In this document: positions 49,551-58,852 of the stretch, piece after piece
How positions within the stretch are numbered: position 1 is the first letter of the stretch
How the letters are laid out: each line of letters starts with the position of its first letter
Assembly (NCBI GenBank): GCA_033856235.1
Contig: JAWVFI010000085.1
Span: 1-64,000, forward strand
Direction of reading: 5' to 3'
DNA from: DASXRU01 sp033856235
GTDB taxonomy: Bacteria > Acidobacteriota > Blastocatellia > Pyrinomonadales > Pyrinomonadaceae
Length of the DNA stretch: 64,000 nt
The notes under the pieces: generated by a model
What the model saw: only the letters and a program-made list of their open reading frames with translations
What the model was told of the DNA's origin: nothing
The model's database searches: none
Made by a program: the position numbers and the translations under genes

Positions 49551-50541
49551 TGTGCCTCCTTATCTCTTTGATCAAACCGGCTTCACCGGTAGTGATTTGG
49601 TAGTCACCGTCCCTGATGTTGGGGGTGAGAACGATTTGGGTGGCGATTGCCAACCCCCGCATCCCATCGTTCACATCGCCGGCTCCTATGTCCGGAGCGC
49701 AGTGGAAAGTTGGGCTCGGGCTCGGAGCAAAACCGGTTCGCAGCAACTTGTTGCCAACAAATGTCCCCACGACAACCGCCAGGAATACCCACCAATGCCG
49801 CGGATCCTTAACCCAGTCAATCAGTCTCCGAGCGGTGCCGCTGGTTAACTCTAACGGCGTGACCGAAGGAAACGCGCTGGGTGACGGTGAAGCTTGACCA
49901 CCGAACACTGGGTCATCAGGGGTCGCCGTCGGAGAGGGTGTGGGACTCGGCGTAGGCGTCGGGGTTGGACTGGGAGTCGGCGAAGGTGTTGCCGTGGGAC
50001 TTGGCGTGGGACTCGCCACCGGTGTCGGCGGAGGGGCATTGACTTCAACGTCAACACTGGCGATGGGCGCGCGAGTTTGCGCCATCATCGTGGCTCCTGC
50101 GACGGGCGCCAAAATTCTGACGTGCTTCGCCCCGGTCGTCGTATATGTGTGTTCAATGCCTGGGTGATAGGGTTCGCTAGCGTCATCGTCAAAGTCGATA
50201 ATCAGGTTAGGCAAAGCCGCGGCCCGGCCCGTCGGCTGTAATTCAAACTTCACCGGATTGCCAGTTGAAACTATTCGCGGGTTTGAAGTGAGATGCCAAA
50301 ATCCTCCCGGCTGTGCGGGGGTCCCTTGCTGCGGAGGCGGAGGCGCCGTTGGAGGTTGGTCAGGAGGCGGTACTTGTGGTCGGGGTTGTGCTGCTCGCGT
50401 ATTGGGATTAACTGGAACCTGGGCCGGAGATCTGTTTGGCCGAGTCTGGCCATTGACGTTGAGCGAAGGTCCCGCCAGCGCCGCGTGAGTTGCGACACAT
50501 GCCAGCGCCAACACAACTGGATGGTGAGTCCTGATCCGCAT
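49543..50541 (-). CDS. Unknown exported protein with PT-rich stalk and TM helix
   Basis: 332 residues. A signal peptide (VVLALACVATHAALA) and a Pro-rich region (about 35-80) precede a beta domain (about 80-165) resembling a PKD/Ig-like fold (IIDFDDDASEPYHPGIEHTY, the aspartates perhaps binding calcium). A Pro/Thr/Ser repeat stalk (TPSPTPSPTPTPTPSPT) covers about 170-215. One TM helix sits near 250-267 (WWVFLAVVVGTFVGNKLL), leaving ~65 residues beyond it. The ATG has AAGGGA six bases upstream. The overlapping second gene's soluble product may dock on it. No family is recognised. Confidence 0.8.
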   Translation of the reverse strand: MRIRTHHPVVLALACVATHAALAGPSLNVNGQTRPNRSPAQVPVNPNTRAAQPRPQVPPPDQPPTAPPPPQQGTPAQPGGFWHLTSNPRIVSTGNPVKFELQPTGRAAALPNLIIDFDDDASEPYHPGIEHTYTTTGAKHVRILAPVAGATMMAQTRAPIASVDVEVNAPPPTPVASPTPSPTATPSPTPSPTPTPTPSPTPSPTATPDDPVFGGQASPSPSAFPSVTPLELTSGTARRLIDWVKDPRHWWVFLAVVVGTFVGNKLLRTGFAPSPSPTFHCAPDIGAGDVNDGMRGLAIATQIVLTPNIRDGDYQITTGEAGLIKEIRRHNA

Positions 50542-50661
50542 AACGGTCCCTTCACTGACTCAGTCTGTCAGTCAAGCGGCCTTCCGCCGACTAACCCCAA
50601 AGCTCTGTAACATAACGCGAGGAAGATCGAACTTGTCCCACATACACCGCTCAGATCAGAT

Positions 50662-52032
50662 TTAGAGATATGACAGCCACCAATCGCGTCGCCGGGCCTT
50701 AACCGCGGCGAACCATTTGCACAACGGATAGAGCAATAGCACGCCCGCAATCCAGCATCCATAAACGACCGCCAGGTTGAAGCCGACGCCCGCGGGTGGA
50801 GGGCCGTCAATTCCGATCTGACTGCCAAACATCCAGCGGATCGGCTTGCCGGCGAGGGCATGCGCTGCGACTGACATGAAGTGCGCTGTGGGCCATTGCA
50901 ACAAATAGAAAAAGAGCGGAACTCTACCGAACGTCACAAAGAACCTGCGGATGCTTGCTGCCAAGCCCGATTGGCCCTGACTCTCAGACGGCCCCCGCCT
51001 TTCTTTTGCCAAACTGATTTCCGGTGAGCTTTTTTCGAAAAGTGCCAGAGCCACGAGCGCCGGTCCAAGCGTCATCAGCAGGAAGAGCAATGACGGCGGA
51101 TACTTCGTGACGTTCAGGAAGGAAAGGATCGTGAAGGCCATTGAGCCCTGAGGGGACCAGGCTGACGGATCGCCGTACCGGTTAATAGCGCGCACGACGA
51201 TGAACAGAACCGTTGCCGTACTTCCGAGGGTCAACAAGAACCGGCGGCGCCGTGCGGCATCCCACTGGTAGATAACTCCAAATGCATAACCCGCCGCCAT
51301 CACGCCAACCCAGGGAATAAGCGGGTAAAGCACAAATACGACGGGGCTGGGCCAGCCAGCAACCGGGAATGCCTCGAACGGCTGGTGCAACAAGATGTAA
51401 AGTTTGGCGGAGTAGCTGGGGACGGGACTCTGTGGCCCCTGCCATCCGCCTTGCACGTGAAACCGATCGAGCAAGTTGTGCCCGGCTATCATGAGTGTTC
51501 CAAACGCGCCCACGGCCCAAACCGGCAGGTGAATCAGAAAGGCCAGCACAATCATAGAGACGCCGATGACCCAGATCACCTGCATCGCACCCAGGAAACG
51601 GTAATCCAGATTGAAGGTCACGGAGATCCGAACTGCTGTGAACTCCAGAAAGACCAGCCATAGACCGCGCGTCAACAGAAACCGCGATAACTCTCGCTTC
51701 GTCTTACCGCGGGCCACCTGAAGGTAAATGCCGGTGCCGGCCAGGAAGACAAAGACTGGAGCGCAGTAATGCGTGATCCAGCGGGTGAAGAATAATTTCA
51801 CACTTGTGTGTGCCAGGTCGGTGGGATCAAATCCCTGAAAAACATAACGGTGAACGAAGTCGCGTGTATGATCCAGCATCATCACGACCATGACGATGCC
51901 GCGTAGTAGATCTATTGAATCAATGCGCGAACGAAAGGGCTTGTCTGGTGGAAACTCTGTCGCCGGCGAAACCGGAGGCGGCAAAACTTTGCCGGATTCA
52001 CCAACGGATGGCTGACTTGACGGGGGAGTCAT
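50662..52032 (-). CDS. Heparan-alpha-glucosaminide N-acetyltransferase-like membrane protein (DUF1624 type)
   Basis: A 456-residue multi-pass protein with about ten TM helices. The first carries the family signature SIDLLRGIVMVVMMLDHTRDF with the conserved Asp-His. A second marker is THYCAPVFVFLAGTGIYL. Members resemble the lysosomal HGSNAT acyltransferase that moves acetyl groups across a membrane. Bacterial members are poorly characterised and may acetylate cell-surface sugars. It lies beside glycan-related and adhesin-like genes, which fits an envelope-sugar role but does not prove it. Confidence 0.88.
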   Translation of the reverse strand: MTPPSSQPSVGESGKVLPPPVSPATEFPPDKPFRSRIDSIDLLRGIVMVVMMLDHTRDFVHRYVFQGFDPTDLAHTSVKLFFTRWITHYCAPVFVFLAGTGIYLQVARGKTKRELSRFLLTRGLWLVFLEFTAVRISVTFNLDYRFLGAMQVIWVIGVSMIVLAFLIHLPVWAVGAFGTLMIAGHNLLDRFHVQGGWQGPQSPVPSYSAKLYILLHQPFEAFPVAGWPSPVVFVLYPLIPWVGVMAAGYAFGVIYQWDAARRRRFLLTLGSTATVLFIVVRAINRYGDPSAWSPQGSMAFTILSFLNVTKYPPSLLFLLMTLGPALVALALFEKSSPEISLAKERRGPSESQGQSGLAASIRRFFVTFGRVPLFFYLLQWPTAHFMSVAAHALAGKPIRWMFGSQIGIDGPPPAGVGFNLAVVYGCWIAGVLLLYPLCKWFAAVKARRRDWWLSYL

Positions 52033-52362
52033 GATCAGTTTTCGCTTGCGCGTTCCTTATTGAGCGGCTTTTCGGCTATGCAGAGCGGTCGCATGATATA
52101 GGAAGGTCGTGACCACCGCCAGCCTTTGTTGGTGTCCTACTTTATCTTGCATGTTGCGTGGCGGTGAGGGAGAGCCCGCAGGGGATGGCTGGGCCCTCCC
52201 TCACGGTCGGGCTACTGCCCCGATAAATGCTTCTTCCCAGCTCGCTAAAACGGCCGTCCGGGCTATGTTATAATCCGCCCACGTTCTCCCTGGTCCGCGC
52301 ACGACTCGATGCTATGGTTATAACCATCGGCATCCTCAATCAACTCTACGAGGTTTACATCC
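52033..52362. other. Divergent intergenic region before the second VWFA gene
   Basis: 330 bases between divergent genes. It holds a short hairpin repeat (52164-52204) and otherwise no clear promoter or small gene. The leader of the VWFA gene includes GAGG nine bases before the GTG start. Confidence 0.4.
52164..52204. repeat. Short inverted repeat (gtgagggag / ctccctcac)
   Basis: A perfect 9-bp stem with a 23-base loop that itself can pair (agccc / gggc). The flanking cggtcgggctactgcccc is a GC-rich hairpin. It resembles the other REP-like intergenic elements, but I see only one copy. Confidence 0.6.
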
Positions 52363-54609
52363 GTGGTAATAAAATCGCGTGCAGTGGGTTTGGTTTTTGC
52401 AGCGCTGGCTGCACTGTTTCTAGTTGGGCCAGTTTTTGCTCAAGAGCAGCCGGACGATCAGTCTGACGTCATCAGAATAAGCACCGAACTGGTGCAGACC
52501 GCGGTGCTGGTGGTGGACAAGCAGGGCCGCTTTGTCGAAGGACTGAAGCCCGGCCAGTTTCAATTGCGCATCGATGGAAAGCCGGTCGAGCTCCTGTTCC
52601 TTGAACGCGTGACCGCCGGCACCGCCGGCGAAGCAAAGTTTGAGTCGGCGGCCAACCGCGTGGCCGTCAACGGCGCCCAGCCCAACCCTGGCGAAGCTTC
52701 TTATCGCGGCCGGACTATCATCTTCTTCATTGATGATCTGCACCTCAGTGCGGAAAGCATCCTGCATACCCGGAAGGCTATTCTGGATTTCGTCGAGCAC
52801 CAGATGGGGCCTGACGATCAGGTCGCAATTGCTTCGCCCAGCGGACAAATCGGGTTCCTGCAACGATTCAGCGATTTGAAAGCCGTCGTGCGCGCAGCAC
52901 TCGCCCGATTGAATCACCGGCCATACAGCATCCGCGATGCAGAAAACATCACGATGACTGAGTACACGGCGCTGAAAATAGACCAGGGCGATAAGGACGC
53001 TCTCACCTATTATGCTGACGAGTTGCTAAAGGCTACCAACTTGCGAATTCGCGGTGCTCCTGGATATGGTCCGCCGAATGGCGGCCCCGCAGCCAGTACG
53101 AGCTCATCAACCCAGGGCTCGCAACCAATGGGAATCACCCGCGAAATGGCCGAGCGCAATGTGAAAGAGCGCGCGCAGAACCTGTTAAAACAATCCGCCG
53201 CCATTACGGTCAACACCCTATCGACGCTGGAAAGCCTGATGCGCTCGACCAGTCAGATGTCAGGGCGCAAGTTGGTGTTCTTCATCTCCGACGGATTTTA
53301 TTTGAACGATAGAAATACGGCGTTTGGCGAGAAGCTGCACCAGATTACCGACGCCGCAATACGCTCCGGCACTGTGATTTACTCCATGGATGCCAGAGGC
53401 ATTGTGAGCATGACCGATGCCGGCAGCAATCGCGCGGACCCGCAGGGCCGTCTCTCGCGGTCAAACGCCGGCGAGCTTTCCGCTTCGCAGGATGCGCTGA
53501 CGGCCCTCGCCGAGGACACAGGTGGCCGGGCTTTATTGAATTCCGGCGAACTCGGTCCCGCAGTCACGAATGCGCTGAAAGAGACATCTAACTATTACCT
53601 CCTGGCCTGGCGGCCTGCGGGTGAGGAACAGAAGGGCGCAAACTTTAAACGCATCGAAGTGAGCATCGTGGATCGGCCCGATCTCAGTGTTCGTCTGCCG
53701 CGCGGCTTTATGCAGGGTAGCGCCCAGGCAAATGCTAAGGCGGTCCCCGTCAAAGGGCTGCCGGAAACTGCAATTCCTGCGACCGCGGCGGCCAAAGGAA
53801 CCGAAGGTGCGTTAATGGCCGCGCTCAGCGCCCCCTCGGCACGGAAAGGTTTGCCGACGCAGCTCGCGGTTAGCTTCGTCGATGTGCCCAACTCCGGACC
53901 AGTGCTCACGGCATCGACGCAGATGGCTACCGACGTGCTTGGGTACGGTGCTGATGCGAAACAGACAGCGGCGATTGACCTGGCTGGATTAGTGCTAAAC
54001 GATCAAGGAAAGTTGGCCGGCAGTTTTAAAACCAGAGTCACCGTTAACCCTTCTGCATCTGCCGGCGCGGCCCGGAACGCCGGTGTCATCTACACGCACA
54101 AACTGCCGCTCAAACCCGGCATCTACCAGGTTCGAGTAGCTACTCGCGATGACAAGAGTGGCAAAGTCGGGAGCGCCGCCCAGTGGATAGAAATTCCTGA
54201 TTTGGCGGCCAAACAACTAACGCTTAGCAGTCTTTTGCTGGGCGGCCAGTTTATCGGCTCCAACCAAAAGCAAGCTGGAGGCGGCGAGCAGGTGCAGTTC
54301 AGCGTTGACCATCGCTTTCTGCGCGGTTCTCACATGAACTTCCTGACGATTGTTTACAACGCTTCCCGCACCAGCGGTGCTCCGGATCTTGAATCTCGGA
54401 TACAGCTTTCGCGCAACGGGCAGGCAGTAGTAACCAGCCCGGTGCGAAAAGTCCCTATCGACGCGAACACCGATTCGGCCCGCATTCTGTATGGCGCAGA
54501 CATCGCTCTCCAAACTCTGCCGCCGGGTCGTTACCAGCTGCTGGTAACCATCTCGGATCGCATTGGCCAGAGCAGTGCGTCCCAACAGGTCTCCTTTGAC
54601 ATTGAGTAG
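52363..54609 (+). CDS. Exported VWFA protein of the acidobacterial type (paralogue 2)
   Basis: 748 residues starting at a GTG with GAGG nine bases upstream. Signal peptide (VFAALAALFLVGPVFAQ). The N-terminal domain (about 35-85) has ELVQTAVLVVDKQGRFVEGL. The VWA domain (about 115-440) has IDDLHLSAES at the MIDAS position and GRKLVFFISDGF, with a Gly/Pro/Ser-rich loop near 230-255 absent from the other two copies. The C-terminal beta region (about 450-748) has AQWIEIPDL and TLSSLLLGG. Long stretches are shared with the next gene's product, from which it is separated by 54 bases, so this is a tandem duplication. Probably surface or periplasmic. Confidence 0.92.
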   Translation: MVIKSRAVGLVFAALAALFLVGPVFAQEQPDDQSDVIRISTELVQTAVLVVDKQGRFVEGLKPGQFQLRIDGKPVELLFLERVTAGTAGEAKFESAANRVAVNGAQPNPGEASYRGRTIIFFIDDLHLSAESILHTRKAILDFVEHQMGPDDQVAIASPSGQIGFLQRFSDLKAVVRAALARLNHRPYSIRDAENITMTEYTALKIDQGDKDALTYYADELLKATNLRIRGAPGYGPPNGGPAASTSSSTQGSQPMGITREMAERNVKERAQNLLKQSAAITVNTLSTLESLMRSTSQMSGRKLVFFISDGFYLNDRNTAFGEKLHQITDAAIRSGTVIYSMDARGIVSMTDAGSNRADPQGRLSRSNAGELSASQDALTALAEDTGGRALLNSGELGPAVTNALKETSNYYLLAWRPAGEEQKGANFKRIEVSIVDRPDLSVRLPRGFMQGSAQANAKAVPVKGLPETAIPATAAAKGTEGALMAALSAPSARKGLPTQLAVSFVDVPNSGPVLTASTQMATDVLGYGADAKQTAAIDLAGLVLNDQGKLAGSFKTRVTVNPSASAGAARNAGVIYTHKLPLKPGIYQVRVATRDDKSGKVGSAAQWIEIPDLAAKQLTLSSLLLGGQFIGSNQKQAGGGEQVQFSVDHRFLRGSHMNFLTIVYNASRTSGAPDLESRIQLSRNGQAVVTSPVRKVPIDANTDSARILYGADIALQTLPPGRYQLLVTISDRIGQSSASQQVSFDIE

Positions 54610-54663
54610 GCTCAAGGTTTCGGGCGGAAGGAAGGGGCCGCCCGCGGAGGGACGCCCCCACAA

Positions 54664-56871
54664 ATGAAACACATGCTATTTGCAAACGGTAACGTCTGGC
54701 ATCGCGGTTGGTTGACGCTGCTTGGCCTTGCACTCTTCGCTCCAATTGTTCTGGGGCAAAACCAACTACCCGAACCTCAACCCGAAGTCTTTCGCATCAA
54801 TACGGAATTGGTGCAAACCGGCGTGATGGTCTTTGATAAGAAAGGCCAGTTCGTTGAGGGTTTAAAGCCGGAACAATTTGAACTGCGTGTAGACGGCAAG
54901 CGCGTGCAGTTCACCTTTTTCGATCGTGTCACCGCCTGGACGGCGCGCGAAGAGAAACAGGTCGCCGCTGCGGCCGGCGCCGCGCCAGCGCCCGCCAGCA
55001 CCCGCCCCAACGTCGTTGATTCGTCGTCACGCGGACGCACCGTCCTCTTCTTTGTTGACGACTTGCACCTCTCGCTCGACAGCCTGGGAAAGACCCGCAG
55101 CGCGCTCAATCATTTCATCGATCACCAAATGACGCCGTTCGATCAGGTCGCCATTACCTCAGCCAGCGGCCAGATCGGGTTCCTGCAACAGCTGACCGAC
55201 AACCGGGCGGTATTGCGGGCGGCGCTCGGCCGCATCAACCCCGTGCCTTACGTTGTGCTGGATCGCGACCAGCCGCCGATGACTGAATTCATCGCCATCC
55301 AGATTGTTAACGGCGACCGTGAGGCTCTCAATTTTTATGCAGAGGAATTATTGCGTAGAAGCTTCCGAAGCATGGGCGGTAAAATCAAGCGCGAGAACAT
55401 GTATGAGATGATTAAGAACCGCGCCAACAACATAATCAAAGGCCTGGAGGCGGTCACCAATAACTCTCTGGGTGCGCTGGAAAACCTCCTGCAGACGAGC
55501 GGCCAGATCCGCGGCCGCAAACTGGTGTTCTTTATTTCGGACGGCTTCTACCTGCATACAACTAACAGCATCGGTCCCGCCAACGAACGGCTAAGACGGG
55601 TGACCGACATAGCGAACCGCACTGGCTCAGTCATCTACACGATTGATGCGCGCGGTTTATTCGCCCCGATGGCAGAGGCAATGAATGACCGGCCGTTTGA
55701 TCCCAGCGGCAGGCTGGACCGCAGCAATATGGGTGAAGGTATGGTCTCGCAGGACGGCATGAATGCGCTGGCCGGCGATACCGGCGGGCGGGCTTTAAGG
55801 AACCAGAACTACTTTGATACCTGGGTCAGCCGGATGCTTGAGGAGACATCGAACTATTACCTGTTGGCATGGCGGCCGGAAGCTGATGAGCAGAAAGGCG
55901 TAAACTTCAAACACGTCGAGGTGACTATTGCCGGTCGGCCCGACCTGACGGTGCGCCTGCCAAAAGGGTTTCTGCTGCAATCGAAATCTCCCGCCCGGGT
56001 GGTGAACGCCAAGGCGGCGATGCCTGATATCACGATTCCCAGCTCCGCCTCCGTAAAAGGGCCGGAGACGGCATTGATTGCCGCGCTAAGTGCCCCTTCC
56101 GCACGGAAGGGTTTGCCTACGCAACTTGCTGCCAGCTTCGTGGACGTGCCTGGCTCCGGACCGGTATTGACCGTCGCCACCCAGATGGCCACAAACGCTT
56201 TGGGTTACGGAATCGATGGCAAGCAGACGGCCGCAATCGATCTGGCTGGCGTAATCTTAAACGATCGAGGCAAGCAGGCCGGGAGCTTCAAAACCAGGGT
56301 GAACGTCAATCCCTCTTCACAGGCCGATACAGAGAACCCTGTAGTTATCTACAGTCACAAGATTCCGATTAAGCCCGGCCTTTATCAAGTGCGAGTAGCG
56401 GCCCGCGACGACAAGAGCGGCGAGGTAGGCAGCGCCGCGGACTGGATTGAGATTCCCGAACTGGGATCAAAGCGCCTGGCCCTTAGCAGTTTACTGCTGG
56501 GCGGTCAGGTCATAAGTTCAAATCACACGCAGGCAGGTGGCGGCGAACAAGTGCAATTCAGCGTGGACCGGCGCTTCCCCCGCAATTCGCACCTGAACTT
56601 TCTGACGATTGTTTACAACGCCGCGCGCGGCAGCAACGGTCAGCCCAATTTGGATGCGCAGATCCAGATCTCGCGCAACGGACAACCCGTCGTCACCAGT
56701 CCTCCGCGCGGAGTAGCCATAGATGCCACCACTGATTTGGCACGTATAGTTCACGGCGCCGACATCGCCCTGCAGTCGTTGCCGCCCGGGCGATACCGGC
56801 TGCAGGTAACAATTTCTGACCGGATAGCGAATACGCAAGCCAGCAGCGAAGTCTCTTTCGAGATCGAGTGA
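54664..56871 (+). CDS. Exported VWFA protein of the acidobacterial type (paralogue 3)
   Basis: 735 residues with a signal peptide (LLGLALFAPIVLGQ). Same domain order as paralogue 2: ELVQTGVMVFDKKGQFVEGL near 45, VDDLHLSLDS at the MIDAS position, GRKLVFFISDGFYL, and ADWIEIPEL with LALSSLLLGG near the C-terminus. Identity with paralogue 2 is highest in the C-terminal third (QAGGGEQVQFSVD, LNFLTIVYNAAR). No good ribosome binding site is close to the ATG, and the 54-base gap after paralogue 2 is hairpin-rich, so translation could depend on read-through from it. Function unknown, as for the family. Confidence 0.92.
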   Translation: MKHMLFANGNVWHRGWLTLLGLALFAPIVLGQNQLPEPQPEVFRINTELVQTGVMVFDKKGQFVEGLKPEQFELRVDGKRVQFTFFDRVTAWTAREEKQVAAAAGAAPAPASTRPNVVDSSSRGRTVLFFVDDLHLSLDSLGKTRSALNHFIDHQMTPFDQVAITSASGQIGFLQQLTDNRAVLRAALGRINPVPYVVLDRDQPPMTEFIAIQIVNGDREALNFYAEELLRRSFRSMGGKIKRENMYEMIKNRANNIIKGLEAVTNNSLGALENLLQTSGQIRGRKLVFFISDGFYLHTTNSIGPANERLRRVTDIANRTGSVIYTIDARGLFAPMAEAMNDRPFDPSGRLDRSNMGEGMVSQDGMNALAGDTGGRALRNQNYFDTWVSRMLEETSNYYLLAWRPEADEQKGVNFKHVEVTIAGRPDLTVRLPKGFLLQSKSPARVVNAKAAMPDITIPSSASVKGPETALIAALSAPSARKGLPTQLAASFVDVPGSGPVLTVATQMATNALGYGIDGKQTAAIDLAGVILNDRGKQAGSFKTRVNVNPSSQADTENPVVIYSHKIPIKPGLYQVRVAARDDKSGEVGSAADWIEIPELGSKRLALSSLLLGGQVISSNHTQAGGGEQVQFSVDRRFPRNSHLNFLTIVYNAARGSNGQPNLDAQIQISRNGQPVVTSPPRGVAIDATTDLARIVHGADIALQSLPPGRYRLQVTISDRIANTQASSEVSFEIE

Positions 56872-56880
56872 GAGTAGCTG

Positions 56881-56930
56881 TCAGAACCGCCTGCGGTAGC
56901 GGGCGGGTCCTCGCTTTCGCTATCTGACAT
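56881..56930. repeat. Single REP-like repeat, family A
   Basis: tcagaaccgcctgcggtagc and gggcgg match the arms of the pair at 7813-7900. Short ends tgtcaga / tctgaca frame the unit. It lies between the convergent VWFA and serA genes and may end transcription on either side. Confidence 0.8.
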
Positions 56931-56943
56931 GATGCTTGAGATC

Positions 56944-58548
56944 TTAAAGCTGGATTTGCCGAGCGTTGATTACTTCCGCAAACGATCGCAACTCCTCGAG
57001 TGTCTCGCTCAGGAGTGGCGCATCGATTTCCACCACAGCCATTGCTTCCCCGCCCCGCTCGCGTCGCCCCAGGTGAAAGCGGCCGATGTTGACTCCGCGT
57101 TCGCCAAGGATTGTTCCCACGCGGCCGATCACTCCCGGGACATCGCGATTGCGCATCACAATCATATGGCCTTGCGGCAAGGCCTCAATATGAAACCCAT
57201 CGATCTCGGTAATCCGGCCTTCTCGAGTTTGCCCGCCATAGCCAAAGATGGTCCCGGCGACAATTTGCTCGCCCGTGTTGGTAACCACGCGAGTACTGAT
57301 AGCCGGCGTTGATTCCCCACCAGCGCGAACGTATGAAGTGGTCACGTTGATGCCGCGCTCTTCGGCGATGACAAAACCATTCACGATGTTCACGCGCGCG
57401 CTGACGTTGCGAAGTAATCCCGCGAGAAAAGATCTGGTTACCGGGTTAGCATCAAACTCCACCAACTCTCCCGCGTAAGTCAGACGCACCTCGCTTACCG
57501 GCTCGTCGAGCAACTGGGCCTGAAACCTCCCCAGACTCTCGGCCAGAGAGATGTACGGTTGCAGCGCTGCCAGCTCCCGGGTTCCTAAGGCCGGAACATT
57601 CACCGCGCCCCGCAGGCCTCCGGTCAAAAGATAGTCGCGCATCTGTTCCGCAACGGTGAACGCCACGCCCTCCTGGGCCTCAGTGGTGGAAGCGCCGAGA
57701 TGTGGGGTCACGATAACTTCATCAAGCGCCAGCAGCGGGTTGTCTGCAGCCGGGGGTTCAGTGGCAAACACATCGAGGGCTGCCCCGGCGACAATCCCGG
57801 ACTTGATCGCTTCGTAGAGTGCAGCTTCATCAACTAATTCGCCGCGCGCGCAGTTGATAATGCGCACTCCTTTTTTCATTTGGGCAAAAGCCCTGGCATC
57901 AATGATTCCACGAGTCTCGGTGGTCGATGGCGTATGCACCGTCAGAAAATCGGCGCGGGCAAAAACCTCCCCAAGCGTCGCCAGTTCAATCTCAAGATCG
58001 CGTGCCTGGTCGGGCGCAATGAAAGGATCGTACGCAATGATGTTCATGCCAAAGGCGCGGGCCCGGCTGGCAACTACCCGGCCAATCCGGCCCAGGCCAA
58101 TAATGCCAAGGGTCTTGCCCTGCAGTTCCACACCGATAAATCGTTTGCGGTCCCACTTGCCCGACTTGAGGCTCATGTTTGCCTGCGGGACGCGCCGGGC
58201 CAAGGCGATCATTAGCGCCAGAGTGTGCTCGGCCGTTGTGATCGTGTTTCCGTCGGGAGCATTCATCACGACGATGCCGCGCGCGGTGGCGCCGGCGACG
58301 TCGATGTTATCAACGCCGACGCCCGCACGGCCGACTACGCGGAGCTTCGCCGCTTGATCCATTAAAGCGGCAGTTACCTTCGTTTCACTCCGGACCACGA
58401 GGCCCGAATAATTCGAGATAACTTCCCCAAGTTCGGCCGGGGTCAGTCCCGTTCGTTTTTCAACGACAAAGCCGGCGTCGCGCAACGGTTGCAACCCGCT
58501 GTCGCTGACTTCATCGGCAACAAAGATTTTGATTTGATCCGTGGACAT
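56944..58548 (-). CDS. serA: D-3-phosphoglycerate dehydrogenase
   Basis: A 534-residue enzyme that begins serine synthesis by oxidising 3-phosphoglycerate. It is the long type with three domains: substrate and NAD domain (about 1-310; GKTLGIIGLGRIGRVVASRA, the catalytic region VIINCARGELVDEAAL as RIINCARGELVDE, and HLGASTTEAQ), an intervening domain (about 320-455) and a C-terminal ACT domain (about 460-534, MRNRDVPGVIGRVGTIL, NIGRFHLGR) that binds serine for feedback control in this family. It stands alone here, with no serB or serC nearby. Confidence 0.98.
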   Translation of the reverse strand: MSTDQIKIFVADEVSDSGLQPLRDAGFVVEKRTGLTPAELGEVISNYSGLVVRSETKVTAALMDQAAKLRVVGRAGVGVDNIDVAGATARGIVVMNAPDGNTITTAEHTLALMIALARRVPQANMSLKSGKWDRKRFIGVELQGKTLGIIGLGRIGRVVASRARAFGMNIIAYDPFIAPDQARDLEIELATLGEVFARADFLTVHTPSTTETRGIIDARAFAQMKKGVRIINCARGELVDEAALYEAIKSGIVAGAALDVFATEPPAADNPLLALDEVIVTPHLGASTTEAQEGVAFTVAEQMRDYLLTGGLRGAVNVPALGTRELAALQPYISLAESLGRFQAQLLDEPVSEVRLTYAGELVEFDANPVTRSFLAGLLRNVSARVNIVNGFVIAEERGINVTTSYVRAGGESTPAISTRVVTNTGEQIVAGTIFGYGGQTREGRITEIDGFHIEALPQGHMIVMRNRDVPGVIGRVGTILGERGVNIGRFHLGRRERGGEAMAVVEIDAPLLSETLEELRSFAEVINARQIQL

Positions 58549-58852
58549 AAAGGTTGTTAGCGACTGATTCCCTTCCGCAAAAAGGAGTTATGGTAACAGC
58601 CTGCTGAATCGGCGTCGAGCTGGGCCCGCTTGACCGTTTCCGGGTGTGAAATTCGGTGAGCATGTGTACATTCGGAAACATATTCACCCGCCGCGTCTTC
58701 TGCAATACTCACTTAACTTAACGCCTACCTGCCCTTTATTCTATGTGCCTCTTTGACAGGTAATGATAAACTCTGCCGCTGTTCGGCCGTAGTTATAGCA
58801 CCAGGGTCACCAAACTCGCTGAGCACCATACCCGTTGAGGAGGCAGTCCCAA
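58549..58852. other. Divergent intergenic region between serA and corA
   Basis: 304 bases without a gene. Imperfect pairing (gggtgtgaaattcgg against ttcggaaacatattcaccc, about 58639-58690) could form a hairpin upstream of serA. A TTGACA at 58754 has no matching -10 box. No magnesium riboswitch could be recognised upstream of corA, though I could not fold the region. Confidence 0.4.

Noticed and set aside
52227..52466. Plus-strand 79-residue frame before the second VWFA gene
   Set aside because: It overlaps the VWFA signal-peptide region in another frame and has no start signal or family features.
54610..54663. GC-rich hairpins between VWFA paralogues 2 and 3 as a terminator
   Set aside because: No T-run follows and the third gene has no promoter-like sequence in the 54 bases, so read-through is more likely.
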